DNA of 64,000 nucleotides from the NCBI RefSeq assembly GCF_039543825.1, contig NZ_BAABKM010000005.1:248001-312000 (forward strand). Direction: 5' to 3'. Positions 15,828 to 26,082 of the stretch are shown here, piece by piece; positions within the stretch are counted from its first letter, which is position 1; the number at the start of each line of letters is the position of its first letter. The notes under the pieces are model-generated. The model was given only the letters and a program-made list of their open reading frames with translations, was not told where the DNA came from and ran no database searches. This stretch comes from Nocardioides conyzicola. GTDB lineage: Bacteria; Actinomycetota; Actinomycetes; Propionibacteriales; Nocardioidaceae. A program made the position numbers and the translations under genes.

Positions 15828-18374
15828 GTGGAACTGATCGAGCGCGCCTCCGCGCTGGCCGCGCTGCACGGGTACGCCGACGAGGCCCGGGCCGGAGCAG
15901 GGCGCATGGTGCTGGTCGCCGGCGAGGCCGGGGTCGGGAAGTCGAGCGTCCTGGACGCCCTGCGGGCCGGCCTGACAGAGACGCGCTGGTACGCCGGCGC
16001 GTGCGACGGCCAGTTCGTGCCGCGCCCGCTCGGGCCGTTCCTCGAGGTCGCCGCGTCGCTGGGCGGATCGCTGTCGACCATCGCCGACACGGCGGCGCAC
16101 CGGGAGGACCTCTTCGCCGGTCTGCTCGCGCAGCTGCAGGAGGTCGCCGGTCCCGGCGGGATCGTCGTCGTGGCGATCGAGGACGTGCACTGGGCGGACG
16201 AGGCGACCCTCGACCTACTGCGGTTCCTCGCCCGCCGGCTGCGCACCGCCCCGGTCCTGGTGCTGGCGACCTACCGCGACGACGCGCTCGAGCCGGGCGA
16301 CCCGCTCCGGGTCGCGCTCGGCGACCTCGCGGCACAGCGGACCACGCGCCGGGTGGAGCTGCCGTCGCTGTCGCGCGACGGCGTACGCCGCCTGGCCGGT
16401 GAGGTGGCCGTCGACCCCGACAGCCTCCACCGGCTGACCGGCGGCAACCCGTTCCTGGTCACCGAGGTGCTGCAGTCGGGCAGCGAGGACGTGCCTGTGT
16501 CCGTGCGCGACGTCGTCCTCGCCCGGGCGGCCGCGCTGGATGCCCCTGCCCGAGCGGCCCTCGACATCGCGTCGGTGCTCGGCACCCGGTTCGACGCCGA
16601 CGTGCTGCTGGCGGCCGCGGGTGCCTCGGCCGCCGAGCTCGACCGGCTCGTCGGCTGCGGGATCCTCGTCGGCGACGCGTCGGGCCTCCGCTTCCGCCAC
16701 GAGATCGCCCGGCTCGCCATCGAGACCAGCCTGGCCGCGCACCGCCGACGCCCCTCTCACGCCGCCGTGCTCGCGGCCCTGCTCGCCGCCGGCTGCGACG
16801 ACGACGCCCGGCTCGCCCACCACGCCGAGGCCGCCGGCGACACGGCCGCGGTGCTGGCCCACGCCCGGCCGGCCGCCGAGCGCGCCGCAGCCCTCGGGGC
16901 GCACCGCGAGGCCGCGGCGCAGTACGCCCGCGCGCTGCGGCACGCCGACGGGCTGGCGCCGCGTGAGCGCGCCACGATGCTGGACGCCCTCGGGCACGAG
17001 GACACCTTCGTCGATCGCTGGGACGAGGCCGCCTGGGCGCGCACCGAGGCGCTGGCGCTCTGGCGCGAGGTGGGCGACCCGCTGCGCGAGGGGGCCACGC
17101 TGAGCTGGCTGTCCTCGGTGCGCTGGCGGCTCTGCCAGGGAGGCGCGTCGAGCGCTGCGGCCGCCGCTGCGGTGCGGGTGCTCGAGCCTCTCGGTCCGAC
17201 GCGGGAGCTCGCGTGGGCCCACCTCATGCACGCCGAGGACCTCGACGACGAGGAGCAGGGCCGGGCCGTGCGGCAGGCCGCCGACATCGCGGAGCGGACC
17301 GGGGCGCTGGACGCCCTGGTGACCGCCCAGATCGCCCTCGCGCAGCGTGCCGCCGGGGTGGGCGGGGACTGGGTGGGCACGATCCGCTCGGCCCTCGAGC
17401 TGGCCCGGCGCGAGCGCCTCGAGAAGCAGGTCGCGACGGCCTACGCCTCGGCGTACGAGCTCTTCGAGGTGCAGCACCGCTACGCCGAGGGCGAGGCGTG
17501 GTACCGCGACGGGCTCGCCTACTGCGACGAGCGCGACATCACGACGTACTCCACCTGCCTGCGCGGCCGGCGGTCCCTCGCGCTGCTCGACCAGGGTCGG
17601 TGGGACGAGGCCGCGCGGTTGGCCGAGCAGGTGCTGGCCACGCCGGCCTCCCCCGCCAACCACCTCACGTCGCTGACCAGCCTCGGGCTGCTGCGTGCGC
17701 GCCAGGGCCACGACGACGCCGAGAAGCTGCTCGAGTGCGCACTCGACGCCGCAGAGGACCTCGACGACCCGCCGTACGTCGTCCTCGTCCGCCTCGCCCG
17801 CACCGAGGCCCGCTGGCTGGTCGACGACCACGCCGGCGCGACGGAGGAGCTCGCGGCCGCCCGGGCCCGGCTGCTGCCCCGGCTGCCCTGGGAGACCGCG
17901 ACCGTCCAGCTGTGGGAGGCCCGGCTCGCCGGCACGCCCGTCGAGAGCCCGGGGGTGCTGCCGGGTGACGCCGCGGCGTGGGAGGTGCTGGGCTGCGGGT
18001 ACGACGCGGCCCTCCACCTGGTCGACGTCGGGGACGAGCCGTCGCTGCGCACCGCGCTCGCGCGTCTCGACGCCCTCGGCGCCGCCGGGGCCGTCGGGCT
18101 GGTCCGGCGCCGGATGCGCGACGCCGGCGTCCGCTCCATCCCGGTCGGACCGCGCAGCGCCACCCGCGAGCACCCGCTGGGGCTGACCCAGCGGCAGCAC
18201 GACGTCCTCGAGCTGCTGGCCGCCGGCCTCACCAACAACGCGATCGCGGACCGGCTCTACATCAGCGCCAAGACCGTCGACCACCACGTGTCCGCGGTCC
18301 TCGGCAAGCTGGGCGTCCGCAACCGCACCGAGGCCTCCGCCGCCGCCGAGCGCCTGGGGTTGCTGAGCGCCTGA
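15828..18374 (+). CDS. LuxR-family AAA regulator (LAL type)
   Basis: About 848 residues. N-terminal AAA/NACHT-like ATPase with Walker A GEAGVGKS (about 32-39) and Walker B VVAIEDVHWAD, a long helical TPR-like middle, and a C-terminal LuxR helix-turn-helix (LTQRQHDVLELLAAGLTN...AKTVDHHVSAVLGKLGV). Large ATP-binding LuxR regulators typically activate catabolic or secondary-metabolic genes in response to a ligand. GTG 15828 is preferred: CACAAT lies 6 nt upstream and the protein then starts ELIERASAL, as relatives do; ATG 15786 is in frame and would add 14 residues. Divergent from the SDR gene. Confidence 0.85.
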   Translation: MELIERASALAALHGYADEARAGAGRMVLVAGEAGVGKSSVLDALRAGLTETRWYAGACDGQFVPRPLGPFLEVAASLGGSLSTIADTAAHREDLFAGLLAQLQEVAGPGGIVVVAIEDVHWADEATLDLLRFLARRLRTAPVLVLATYRDDALEPGDPLRVALGDLAAQRTTRRVELPSLSRDGVRRLAGEVAVDPDSLHRLTGGNPFLVTEVLQSGSEDVPVSVRDVVLARAAALDAPARAALDIASVLGTRFDADVLLAAAGASAAELDRLVGCGILVGDASGLRFRHEIARLAIETSLAAHRRRPSHAAVLAALLAAGCDDDARLAHHAEAAGDTAAVLAHARPAAERAAALGAHREAAAQYARALRHADGLAPRERATMLDALGHEDTFVDRWDEAAWARTEALALWREVGDPLREGATLSWLSSVRWRLCQGGASSAAAAAAVRVLEPLGPTRELAWAHLMHAEDLDDEEQGRAVRQAADIAERTGALDALVTAQIALAQRAAGVGGDWVGTIRSALELARRERLEKQVATAYASAYELFEVQHRYAEGEAWYRDGLAYCDERDITTYSTCLRGRRSLALLDQGRWDEAARLAEQVLATPASPANHLTSLTSLGLLRARQGHDDAEKLLECALDAAEDLDDPPYVVLVRLARTEARWLVDDHAGATEELAAARARLLPRLPWETATVQLWEARLAGTPVESPGVLPGDAAAWEVLGCGYDAALHLVDVGDEPSLRTALARLDALGAAGAVGLVRRRMRDAGVRSIPVGPRSATREHPLGLTQRQHDVLELLAAGLTNNAIADRLYISAKTVDHHVSAVLGKLGVRNRTEASAAAERLGLLSA

Positions 18375-18443
18375 CGCGGCGGTCTCGGGTCGGCGTCGTA
18401 TCCCGGCTTGCCGGTTTCCGACGGCGGAAGTTGCCGACAGGGC

Positions 18444-18472
18444 TTGTCATTCGAACACATGTTCGATACAAT
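18444..18472 (+). promoter_or_regulatory. SOS-type promoter of the first DUF222-HNH gene
   Basis: -35 TTGTCA (18444-18449) and -10 TACAAT (18467-18472) are separated by exactly 17 bp, near the sigma-70 consensus. The spacer holds a perfect LexA-type palindrome. The start ATG (18478) is 5 nt after the -10, so the transcript is leaderless. Confidence 0.75.
18451..18466. promoter_or_regulatory. LexA-type box
   Basis: TCGAACACATGTTCGA is a perfect palindrome that matches the Gram-positive/mycobacterial SOS consensus TCGAAC-N4-GTTCGA. It fills the -35/-10 spacer, so LexA binding would block polymerase. The same 16 bases occur at 56617-56632 before the second DUF222-HNH gene. Confidence 0.8.
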
Positions 18473-18477
18473 GAGAC

Positions 18478-19761
18478 ATGGCCCAGCTCTTCGTCCCCGA
18501 CCCCGCCACCACGGCGGCGCTCACGGACGAACGCGCGCTCCTCGACCAGATCCGCGCCCTCGAGGACACCAAGGCCCAGGCAGCCGCTCGGCAGGCCGAG
18601 CTCACCGTGCAGCTCGACCACCTGGTCCGGACCCGCCACGCCCAGGACCGCATCCCGGCTGCTCGGCAAGGCCGCGACGTCGCCGGGCTGATCGCATTCG
18701 CCCGGCGTGAGTCCCCCGCGAAAGGCTCCCGGCTCCTCGGGCTCGCGCACGCCCTGACCGAACAACCCCACCTGTACGCCGCGATGCGCGCCGGCGTCAT
18801 CTCCGAGTGGCGCGCCACCCTCATCACCCGCGAGACCTCCTGCCTGTCCCGGGCGGACCGGGCGCTGGTCGACGCCGAGATCTGTGCACCGGGTCCGGAC
18901 GGCACCTACCCGTTCGACGGGTGGGGCGACCGCAGACTGACCGCGGAGACCCAGAAGGCCGTCATCCGCACCGACGCCCAAGCCGTGGTCAACCGCCGGT
19001 CCAAGGCCGAAGCCGACCGTCACGTCTCCATGCGACCCGCACCCGACACCATGGCCCGCCTCTCCGCCCTGCTGACCGCCAAGCAAGGTGTCGCGGTGTG
19101 GGCGACGCTGACCCGGATCGCGGACCAAGCCAGGTCCGCCGGCGACCCCCGCACCCGCGGGCAGGTCATGGCCGACACCCTCGTGGAACGCATCACCGGC
19201 CTCGCAGACGCCACCGCCATCCCCGTCACCGTCAACGTGGTCATCTCCGACCAAGCCCTCCTGGCCGACAGCGTCGAGCCCGCGTGGCTGCACGGATACG
19301 GCCCCCTCCCCGCCGACACCCTCGACCCCGAGCACCTGGCCGCGATCCGACGGCTCTACGCCAAACCCGCCACCGGCACCCTGGTCGCGATGGAATCGGT
19401 GGCCCGGGAGTTCCCCACCGCACTCGCCCGGTTCATCGAGCTCCGCGACCGCACCTGCCGCACCCCCTGGTGCGACGCCCCCATCCGCCACCGCGACCAC
19501 GCAGAAGACCACGCCACCGGCGGACCCACCACCGCGGTCAACGGCCAGGGCCTCTGCGAGCACTGCAACCACACCAAACAAGCACCCGGCTGGCGAAGCC
19601 GACCCCTCAACGGACCACCCGACCAACGCCACACCATCGAAACCGGACTCCCCACCGGCCACGTCGCCCGATCCACCGCACCCGCAACACCGCAACCGGG
19701 CACCCTGCGACCGTCCAGCCCCGCCGAGACCTACCTCCTCGAAGTCGTCCTCGCCGCCTGA
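18478..19761 (+). CDS. DUF222 and HNH endonuclease-domain protein (13E12-type), copy 1
   Basis: 427 residues. N-terminal coiled DUF222 region (about 10-330; ARQGRDVAGLIAFARRESP, EWRATLITRETSCLSRADR) and a C-terminal HNH module with CRTPWCDAPIRHRDH, GGPTTAVNGQGLC and CNHTKQ, so the Cys and His ligands are intact. These proteins resemble the mycobacterial 13E12 repeat family, some members of which are SOS-induced. A nuclease role is inferred from the fold only. Start ATG behind a LexA-boxed promoter. The 3' third uses slightly more A (CAAGCA, GAAACC) than its neighbours. A paralogue lies at 56625-57920. Confidence 0.88.
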   Translation: MAQLFVPDPATTAALTDERALLDQIRALEDTKAQAAARQAELTVQLDHLVRTRHAQDRIPAARQGRDVAGLIAFARRESPAKGSRLLGLAHALTEQPHLYAAMRAGVISEWRATLITRETSCLSRADRALVDAEICAPGPDGTYPFDGWGDRRLTAETQKAVIRTDAQAVVNRRSKAEADRHVSMRPAPDTMARLSALLTAKQGVAVWATLTRIADQARSAGDPRTRGQVMADTLVERITGLADATAIPVTVNVVISDQALLADSVEPAWLHGYGPLPADTLDPEHLAAIRRLYAKPATGTLVAMESVAREFPTALARFIELRDRTCRTPWCDAPIRHRDHAEDHATGGPTTAVNGQGLCEHCNHTKQAPGWRSRPLNGPPDQRHTIETGLPTGHVARSTAPATPQPGTLRPSSPAETYLLEVVLAA

Positions 19762-19798
19762 GCCTGCGGGAGCTCCGCTATAGGGAGGTCTCCCGGAA

Positions 19799-19822
19799 GA
19801 ATTGGGGGTACGTCCCCGATTC
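19799..19822. terminator. Inverted repeat after the first DUF222-HNH gene
   Basis: GAATTGGGGG (19799-19808) and TCCCCGATTC (19813-19822) pair at 8 of 10 positions around a 4-nt loop, 37 bp after the gene's stop and 60 bp before the next start. Possible terminator; no U-tract. Confidence 0.4.
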
Positions 19823-19881
19823 GCCGACCCGCCCTGCAGCGGGAGTCTCGTCCGGTCAACACCGAACGAGAGGAGGCGGCG

Positions 19882-20133
19882 ATGCCGCTGTACATGGACG
19901 TCCACCACGTGACCGATGGAGTGTCCCGGGAGGACGTCGCACACGCGCACCAGCAGGACCTGAAGGTCCAGGGTGCGCACGACGTCAGCTACCTGCGCTA
20001 CTGGGTCGACGAGGCCCAGGGCAAGATCTTCTGCCTCGTCGAGGCGCCGAGCGCGGAGGCGGCCAACACGGTCCACCGCGAGGCGCACGGCCTCGTGGCC
20101 GACGAGATCTTCGAGGTCACCGAGGGCGCCTGA
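19882..20133 (+). CDS. DUF4242 / SCO4226-like nickel-binding protein
   Basis: 83 residues, a small ferredoxin-like fold protein: MPLYMDVHHV start, LKVQGAHDVSYLRYWVDE, KIFCLVEAPSAEAANTVHREAHG, ending VADEIFEVTEGA. This is the DUF4242 pattern, whose Streptomyces member SCO4226 binds nickel; His residues at the N-terminus and in HREAHG are plausible ligands. Strong Shine-Dalgarno AGGAGG 5 nt before the ATG. Followed after 92 bp by a secreted protein, with which it may be co-transcribed. Confidence 0.82.
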   Translation: MPLYMDVHHVTDGVSREDVAHAHQQDLKVQGAHDVSYLRYWVDEAQGKIFCLVEAPSAEAANTVHREAHGLVADEIFEVTEGA

Positions 20134-20225
20134 GCGCCACCCCCTGACCGGCACGCCGTCGCCACCGTCCCCCGACCCCGTGCGGCGGCGTGCCGACCCC
20201 CCACCCCAGAAGACGGAGAAATCGC

Positions 20226-20801
20226 ATGTCATCCCACCCGTGGTCCCTGCGGACCCGCATCCTGCTGGCCACGTTCGTCGCGGCCTGCGGGCTCATCACC
20301 GTGGCCGGTCCGGCCCCGGCCAACATCCCCGCTCCGGAGGGCGACGCGTCCTCGAAGCTCAGCAAGCAGGTCGAGCGGGTGCGCCACCACACGGCGCCGT
20401 ACCGCCACGTCGCCAAGGCCAAGGCCGCCGGTTACTCGCTGCTCAAGGACGCCTCCGGCATCGCCTGCATCGACGACCCGGCGGGCGGCATGGGCGTCCA
20501 CCTCGTCAAGGGCAAGCTCGTGGCCGACGGCAAGGTCCGGGCCAACCGGCCGGAGGCGCTCGTCTACGAACCCACCCGCGCCGGCAAGCGCCTGGTCGCC
20601 GTCGAGTACGTCGTGTTCCGCAAGGACTGGCGCGCCGCGCACCCCACCGGTCGCCCGCACCTCTTCGGGCGGACGTTCGAGCTCCAGCGCGCGGACAACC
20701 GCTACGGCCTGCCGCCCTTCTTCGAGCTGCACCTCTGGGCGTGGAAGCACAACCCGGCCGGCCTGTTCGACGACTGGAACCCCGAGGTGTTCTGCCGCTA
20801 G
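20226..20801 (+). CDS. Secreted protein of unknown function
   Basis: 191 residues. A signal peptide (RTRILLATFVAACGLITVAG, cleavage likely after APA) precedes a domain with AKAKAAGYSLLKDASGIACID, GGMGVHLVKGKLV, RPEALVYEP and VAVEYVVFRKDW, then HLFGRTFELQRADNRYGLPPFFELHLWAW. Similar small exported proteins occur across actinobacteria and proteobacteria without assigned function; the clustered His and aromatic residues might bind metal or a small ligand. Start ATG 20226 has a GACGGAGA-type ribosome site 6-7 nt upstream. Confidence 0.75.
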   Translation: MSSHPWSLRTRILLATFVAACGLITVAGPAPANIPAPEGDASSKLSKQVERVRHHTAPYRHVAKAKAAGYSLLKDASGIACIDDPAGGMGVHLVKGKLVADGKVRANRPEALVYEPTRAGKRLVAVEYVVFRKDWRAAHPTGRPHLFGRTFELQRADNRYGLPPFFELHLWAWKHNPAGLFDDWNPEVFCR

Positions 20802-20807
20802 GTCACC

Positions 20808-20861
20808 GCGTCGAAACGCTCGAGCTGGCTCCTCACAGGGCCACCTCGAGCGTCTCGACGC
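20808..20861. terminator. Bidirectional terminator between convergent genes
   Basis: 17-nt arms at 20808-20824 and 20845-20861 pair with one mismatch around a 20-nt loop. The right arm lies inside the last codons of the minus-strand kinase-like gene, so that coding end doubles as terminator stem. Confidence 0.65.
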
Positions 20862-21708
20862 TGTCGTCCGCCCGGTGCCGCACCTGGAGTCGTAGGACGT
20901 CGCCGTCGACTGTCACGATGGCGGCCGCCCGGTGACGGACCGCGGTTGTGTCGAGAGCGTCCCGGACCCAGGCCAGCTCGTCCGGCTCGCCCTCGCCCCA
21001 GCTCATCGTCCAGTCGGCCGGCCCGGACAGCCAGTTGACCGGCGCCACCATCTCCGGCACGCCTTGCAGCGTCAGGACGATCCCGAAGGGCTGCGGCGTG
21101 TGGCCACCACGCCGGAGGGTGCGGACCCACGAGGACGCGACGGCCGCGAGCATCACCGCGTCTCCCTGGAGGTCGATCGGGTCGAGCGGTCGCGGACTAT
21201 GCGACGTGCCCTTCGCGGCAGCATCGCCGTCGACGAGCAGCCTCTCGAGGACCCCGAATCGCTCGACCGGGCCATCCGTTTTCACCTCGACGACCGGCCA
21301 CGGGCCGCCGAGCGGACGCAGCGAGCCCTCGTGCCACAGGTCATCCGCCGGCCGGTCGAGGCCGCGACCCCGCGCGGCGTACCGCTCCTCCAGGACTCCT
21401 CGCTCACATCGGCAGAACACCTCCACGACCTGGCCCGGCAGCGCGGCCAGCTCGGCGATCGCCCGCTCCCGGTCGACCCACACGCTGTCGAGGACCGCGT
21501 CGTCGTTGTCGTGAGCGAGCGCGAGCAGGGCCCGTACGGCGGCCGCGCCAAGCCGTCGCGACTCGTCGATGCTCTCCGCCCCGAGCGACTCCACCAGCCC
21601 GGCCTTGATCGTGTCCTTGGCCAGCAGCGGCCAGCCGAGCTCGGCCGCGAGCACCGGAGCCAGGGTGGACTTCCCGGAGGCCGGCGGGCCGGTCACGACG
21701 ACGTACAT
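20833..21708 (-). CDS. P-loop kinase-like protein with a C-terminal domain of unknown function
   Basis: 291 residues. Residues 1-165 form a small AAA/zeta-toxin-like kinase: VVTGPPASGKST (Walker A), AKDTIKAGL, ERAIAELAALPGQVVEVFCRC and EERYAARGRG. The last about 125 residues (WVRTLRRGGHTPQ, MVAPVNWLSGPADWTMSWGEG, RLQVRHRADDSVETLEVAL) form a separate beta-rich domain I do not recognise. ATG 21708 is chosen because CAGACT lies 6 nt upstream (leaderless) and the protein then begins YVVVTGPP; an in-frame codon at 21762 would add 18 polar residues. Function unknown; phosphorylation of a small metabolite or antibiotic is possible. Confidence 0.75.
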   Translation of the reverse strand: MYVVVTGPPASGKSTLAPVLAAELGWPLLAKDTIKAGLVESLGAESIDESRRLGAAAVRALLALAHDNDDAVLDSVWVDRERAIAELAALPGQVVEVFCRCERGVLEERYAARGRGLDRPADDLWHEGSLRPLGGPWPVVEVKTDGPVERFGVLERLLVDGDAAAKGTSHSPRPLDPIDLQGDAVMLAAVASSWVRTLRRGGHTPQPFGIVLTLQGVPEMVAPVNWLSGPADWTMSWGEGEPDELAWVRDALDTTAVRHRAAAIVTVDGDVLRLQVRHRADDSVETLEVAL

Positions 21709-21787
21709 GCGACCAGTCTGGCGCACCGGGTGGCTCGGGTCGTGTGCCTGAGAACTAGCCACAGCCCGGCGTCAGGCACACGACTCG

Positions 21788-22017
21788 TCAACCCACCAGG
21801 AGGTCGTACCGCGCCGCGAACTCCTGCGCCGTCAGCGTCGCGAGGTGAGCGTCGACCTCCGCCAGCGACCTGCGAGCCCTCCGGAGGCGACGTTCGACCG
21901 CCACGCCCACTCCGCCGAGCACCCAGTCGCTCCGTGTCCGTGGAATCCTGATCAGCCGCACCCAGTACGCCGAGCCTGCGGGCGCATCCGCGTCGACCGG
22001 CGCCGGCAGCCCGTCCA

Positions 22018-22018
<1 letters not shown>
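21788..22018 (-). CDS. Small hypothetical protein translationally coupled to parE
   Basis: 76 residues. Its ATG shares the A of the parE stop (TGATG at 22020-22016), so translation is probably coupled. The protein is basic in the middle (RRLRRARRSLAEVDAHLATL) and predicted helical, with no signal or membrane segment. No family recognised. Coupling and codon use like its neighbours favour a real gene, but length and lack of a known family keep this uncertain. Confidence 0.5.
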
Positions 22019-24108
<2,090 letters not shown>

Positions 24109-24425
24109 TTGTTACGTGGACACCGAATCTACCTGCGACACGCCGAGGAACGATGAAGGCACGCTCGTCAGGGGCGGGTCTAGCGTGGGGAACACTTCCC
24201 CGGGCACCACGGTTAGGCACTACCTCCGGTCGAGCAGCAGGGCCGGCAGGGCAAATTCCCGCAGCGGCAGGTGTTCCAGGCTTGGAAATCCGCCGATGTG
24301 GGAAGACCCAGCATGATTGGATGATGTGTCAGGCGCCACGGAGCACAGTTTGACCGGGACGGGAATCTTGGACCGGGTCGCTACGTTGAGTCAGACACCG
24401 AGGCAGGATGAGAAATGAGGCCGAT
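24109..24425. other. Intergenic region between divergent parE and the DUF7455 gene (317 bp)
   Basis: No gene seen. On the minus strand TAGATT (24124-24129) is a plausible parE -10, giving a leader of about 35-40 nt that carries the GCAGGAG site. On the plus strand TACGTT (about 24382) is a weak -10 candidate for the DUF7455 gene. The A/T-richer middle (24240-24330) shows no clear repeat. Confidence 0.4.
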
Positions 24426-24650
24426 GTGACTACTGCACTTGCCCCCAACACCGCAGCGCTCAGCGCCGTGGACCGTTGCGACCGTTGCGGCGCCCAGGCC
24501 TACCTCCGTGTGGAGCTCCAGTCGGGCGGTGAGCTGCTCTTCTGCGCTCACCACGCGCGAGAGCACGGAGACAAGCTCAAGGAGATCGCCGCCAACGTCG
24601 TCGACGAGACCCACAAGCTGTCCGCCACGCCGACCACCCCGACCGACTGA
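24426..24650 (+). CDS. DUF7455 family small protein
   Basis: 74 residues from GTG 24426: TTALAPNT, then DRCDRCGAQAYLRV and GELLFCAHHAREH. The C-x2-C and C-x2-H pair looks like a small zinc ribbon. This family is conserved next to parE and hrdB-type genes in actinobacteria; function unknown. GTG 24426 is preferred to ATG 24408 because TGAGG lies 6 nt upstream and relatives begin with TTAL. A perfect 17-bp terminator follows. Confidence 0.82.
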   Translation: MTTALAPNTAALSAVDRCDRCGAQAYLRVELQSGGELLFCAHHAREHGDKLKEIAANVVDETHKLSATPTTPTD

Positions 24651-24681
24651 CGAACGCAGGTCACCGACCTCCGTACGACTT

Positions 24682-24718
24682 CGCTACGGCCCCAGACGAG
24701 ACGTCTGGGGCCGTAGCG
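24682..24718 (+). terminator. Perfect 17-bp stem-loop terminator
   Basis: CGCTACGGCCCCAGACG (24682-24698) and its exact complement (24702-24718) with the 3-nt loop AGA, 31 bp after the DUF7455 stop. Followed by CATTTCT rather than a U-run. Confidence 0.85.
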
Positions 24719-24756
24719 CATTTCTGGGTGGCGTGCCGTGTGACAGGGTGCTGCCC

Positions 24757-25233
24757 GTGACCGCCCCCACCCTGATCGCCGCGCTCCTGGTGGCGGTCGG
24801 CCTGGTCGGCATCCTGGTCCCGATCCTGCCGGGATCTGCGCTGGTCGTCGGCGGCATCCTGGTCTGGGCGTGGGCCGAGGGTGGCCCGGTCGCCTGGACG
24901 GTCTTCGGCGTGGCCACCGCGCTGGTGGCCGTTGGCACGATCGTGAAGTACGTCGTCCCCGGCCGCCGTCTCGAGGTCGCGGGCATCCCGGCGTCGACGC
25001 AGTGGGCCGGCGTCGGCCTGGGCGTCCTCGGCTTCTTCGTCGTCCCCGTGGTCGGGCTGTTCCTCGGCTTCGTGCTCGGCGTCTACCTGGCCGAGGCCGC
25101 CCGGGTCGGCAGCAAGGACGCCTGGCCCTCCACCGTCCACTCCCTCAAGGCGGTCGGCCTGAGCATCGTCATCGAGTTCCTGGCGGCCTTCGCCGCGACC
25201 GTCGTCTGGGTCGTCGGCGTGGTCATGACATGA
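24757..25233 (+). CDS. DUF456 family membrane protein
   Basis: 158 residues, four to five hydrophobic segments covering nearly the whole chain (LIAALLVAVGLVGILVPILPG; WTVFGVATALVAVGTIV; LGVLGFFVVPVVGLFLGFVLG; IEFLAAFAATVVWVVGVV), as in DUF456, which contains Gly-zipper-like internal repeats. Function unknown. GTG 24757 has CAGGGT 7 nt upstream (leaderless). Its stop overlaps the start of the transporter gene (ATGA), so the two are translationally coupled. Confidence 0.82.
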   Translation: MTAPTLIAALLVAVGLVGILVPILPGSALVVGGILVWAWAEGGPVAWTVFGVATALVAVGTIVKYVVPGRRLEVAGIPASTQWAGVGLGVLGFFVVPVVGLFLGFVLGVYLAEAARVGSKDAWPSTVHSLKAVGLSIVIEFLAAFAATVVWVVGVVMT

Positions 25234-26063
25234 GCATCCTGCTGTCGCTCTTCGCCGCCGCGTCGTACGGGCTGGGCGACTTCAACGGCGGCCTCTTCTC
25301 GCGTCGCGGCGGAGCCTGGGCCGTCTCGCTCGTCGCCCAGCTCGCGGGTACGGCGCTGGTCCTGCTCCTGGTCGTCGTCGACGGCGGCTCCCCCACCGGC
25401 GGGGACCTCGCCTGGGCGGGGGTCGCGGGCGTCGGCAACGGCTTCGGTACGGCGTTCCTCTACCGCGGGCTGTCGTCCGGCCGGATGGGCGTGGTGGCCC
25501 CGGTCTCGGGCGTCGGCGCGGTGCTGGTCCCCGTCGTGGTCGGCGTGCTCACCGGCGAGCGCCCCGGCGCCCTGGTCTGGATCGGGGTGCTGCTCGCGCT
25601 GCCGGCGATCTGGCTGGTCTCGCGCGAGCCGGCGACCGACGCGCCTCCCGGCACGGGCTCCGGGATCCTGGACGGCGTCCTCGCCGGGCTCGGCTTCGGG
25701 ACGCTCTTCGCGGCGCTGGCCCAGATCCCGGCCGAGGCCGGCTTCCTCCCCCTCGCGCTCAACCAGCTCATCGCCGGCGGCGCGATCATCCTCGTCGCCC
25801 TGGCCCTGCACCAGGACTGGGTGCCCCGCAACCGCTACGCCCTCGGCGGCGCCCTCAGCGGGGCGCTCGGTGCGCTGGCGACCGGCCTCTTCCAGGTGGC
25901 GACCCATCACGGGTACCTGACCGTGGCCGCGGTCATCACCTCGCTCTACCCCGCGTTCACGGTGCTGCTCGCCGCGACCGTGCTGCGCGAGCACGTGCAC
26001 CGCACCCAGGCGGTCGGTCTGGCGCTGTGCGCCGGAGCCGTCGTGCTGGTCGCCGCGGGCTAG
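25230..26063 (+). CDS. EamA/DMT-family transporter
   Basis: 277 residues, about ten transmembrane helices in two EamA repeats (first SILLSLFAAASYGLGDFNGG..., second ILDGVLAGLGFGTLFAALAQ...). Probably exports or imports small metabolites such as amino acids or nucleosides; substrate unknown. The ATG overlaps the DUF456 stop by 4 bp. Ends 19 bp before the PucR-type regulator. Confidence 0.85.
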   Translation: MSILLSLFAAASYGLGDFNGGLFSRRGGAWAVSLVAQLAGTALVLLLVVVDGGSPTGGDLAWAGVAGVGNGFGTAFLYRGLSSGRMGVVAPVSGVGAVLVPVVVGVLTGERPGALVWIGVLLALPAIWLVSREPATDAPPGTGSGILDGVLAGLGFGTLFAALAQIPAEAGFLPLALNQLIAGGAIILVALALHQDWVPRNRYALGGALSGALGALATGLFQVATHHGYLTVAAVITSLYPAFTVLLAATVLREHVHRTQAVGLALCAGAVVLVAAG

Positions 26064-26082
26064 GTGCGACTAGGGTCCGCCC

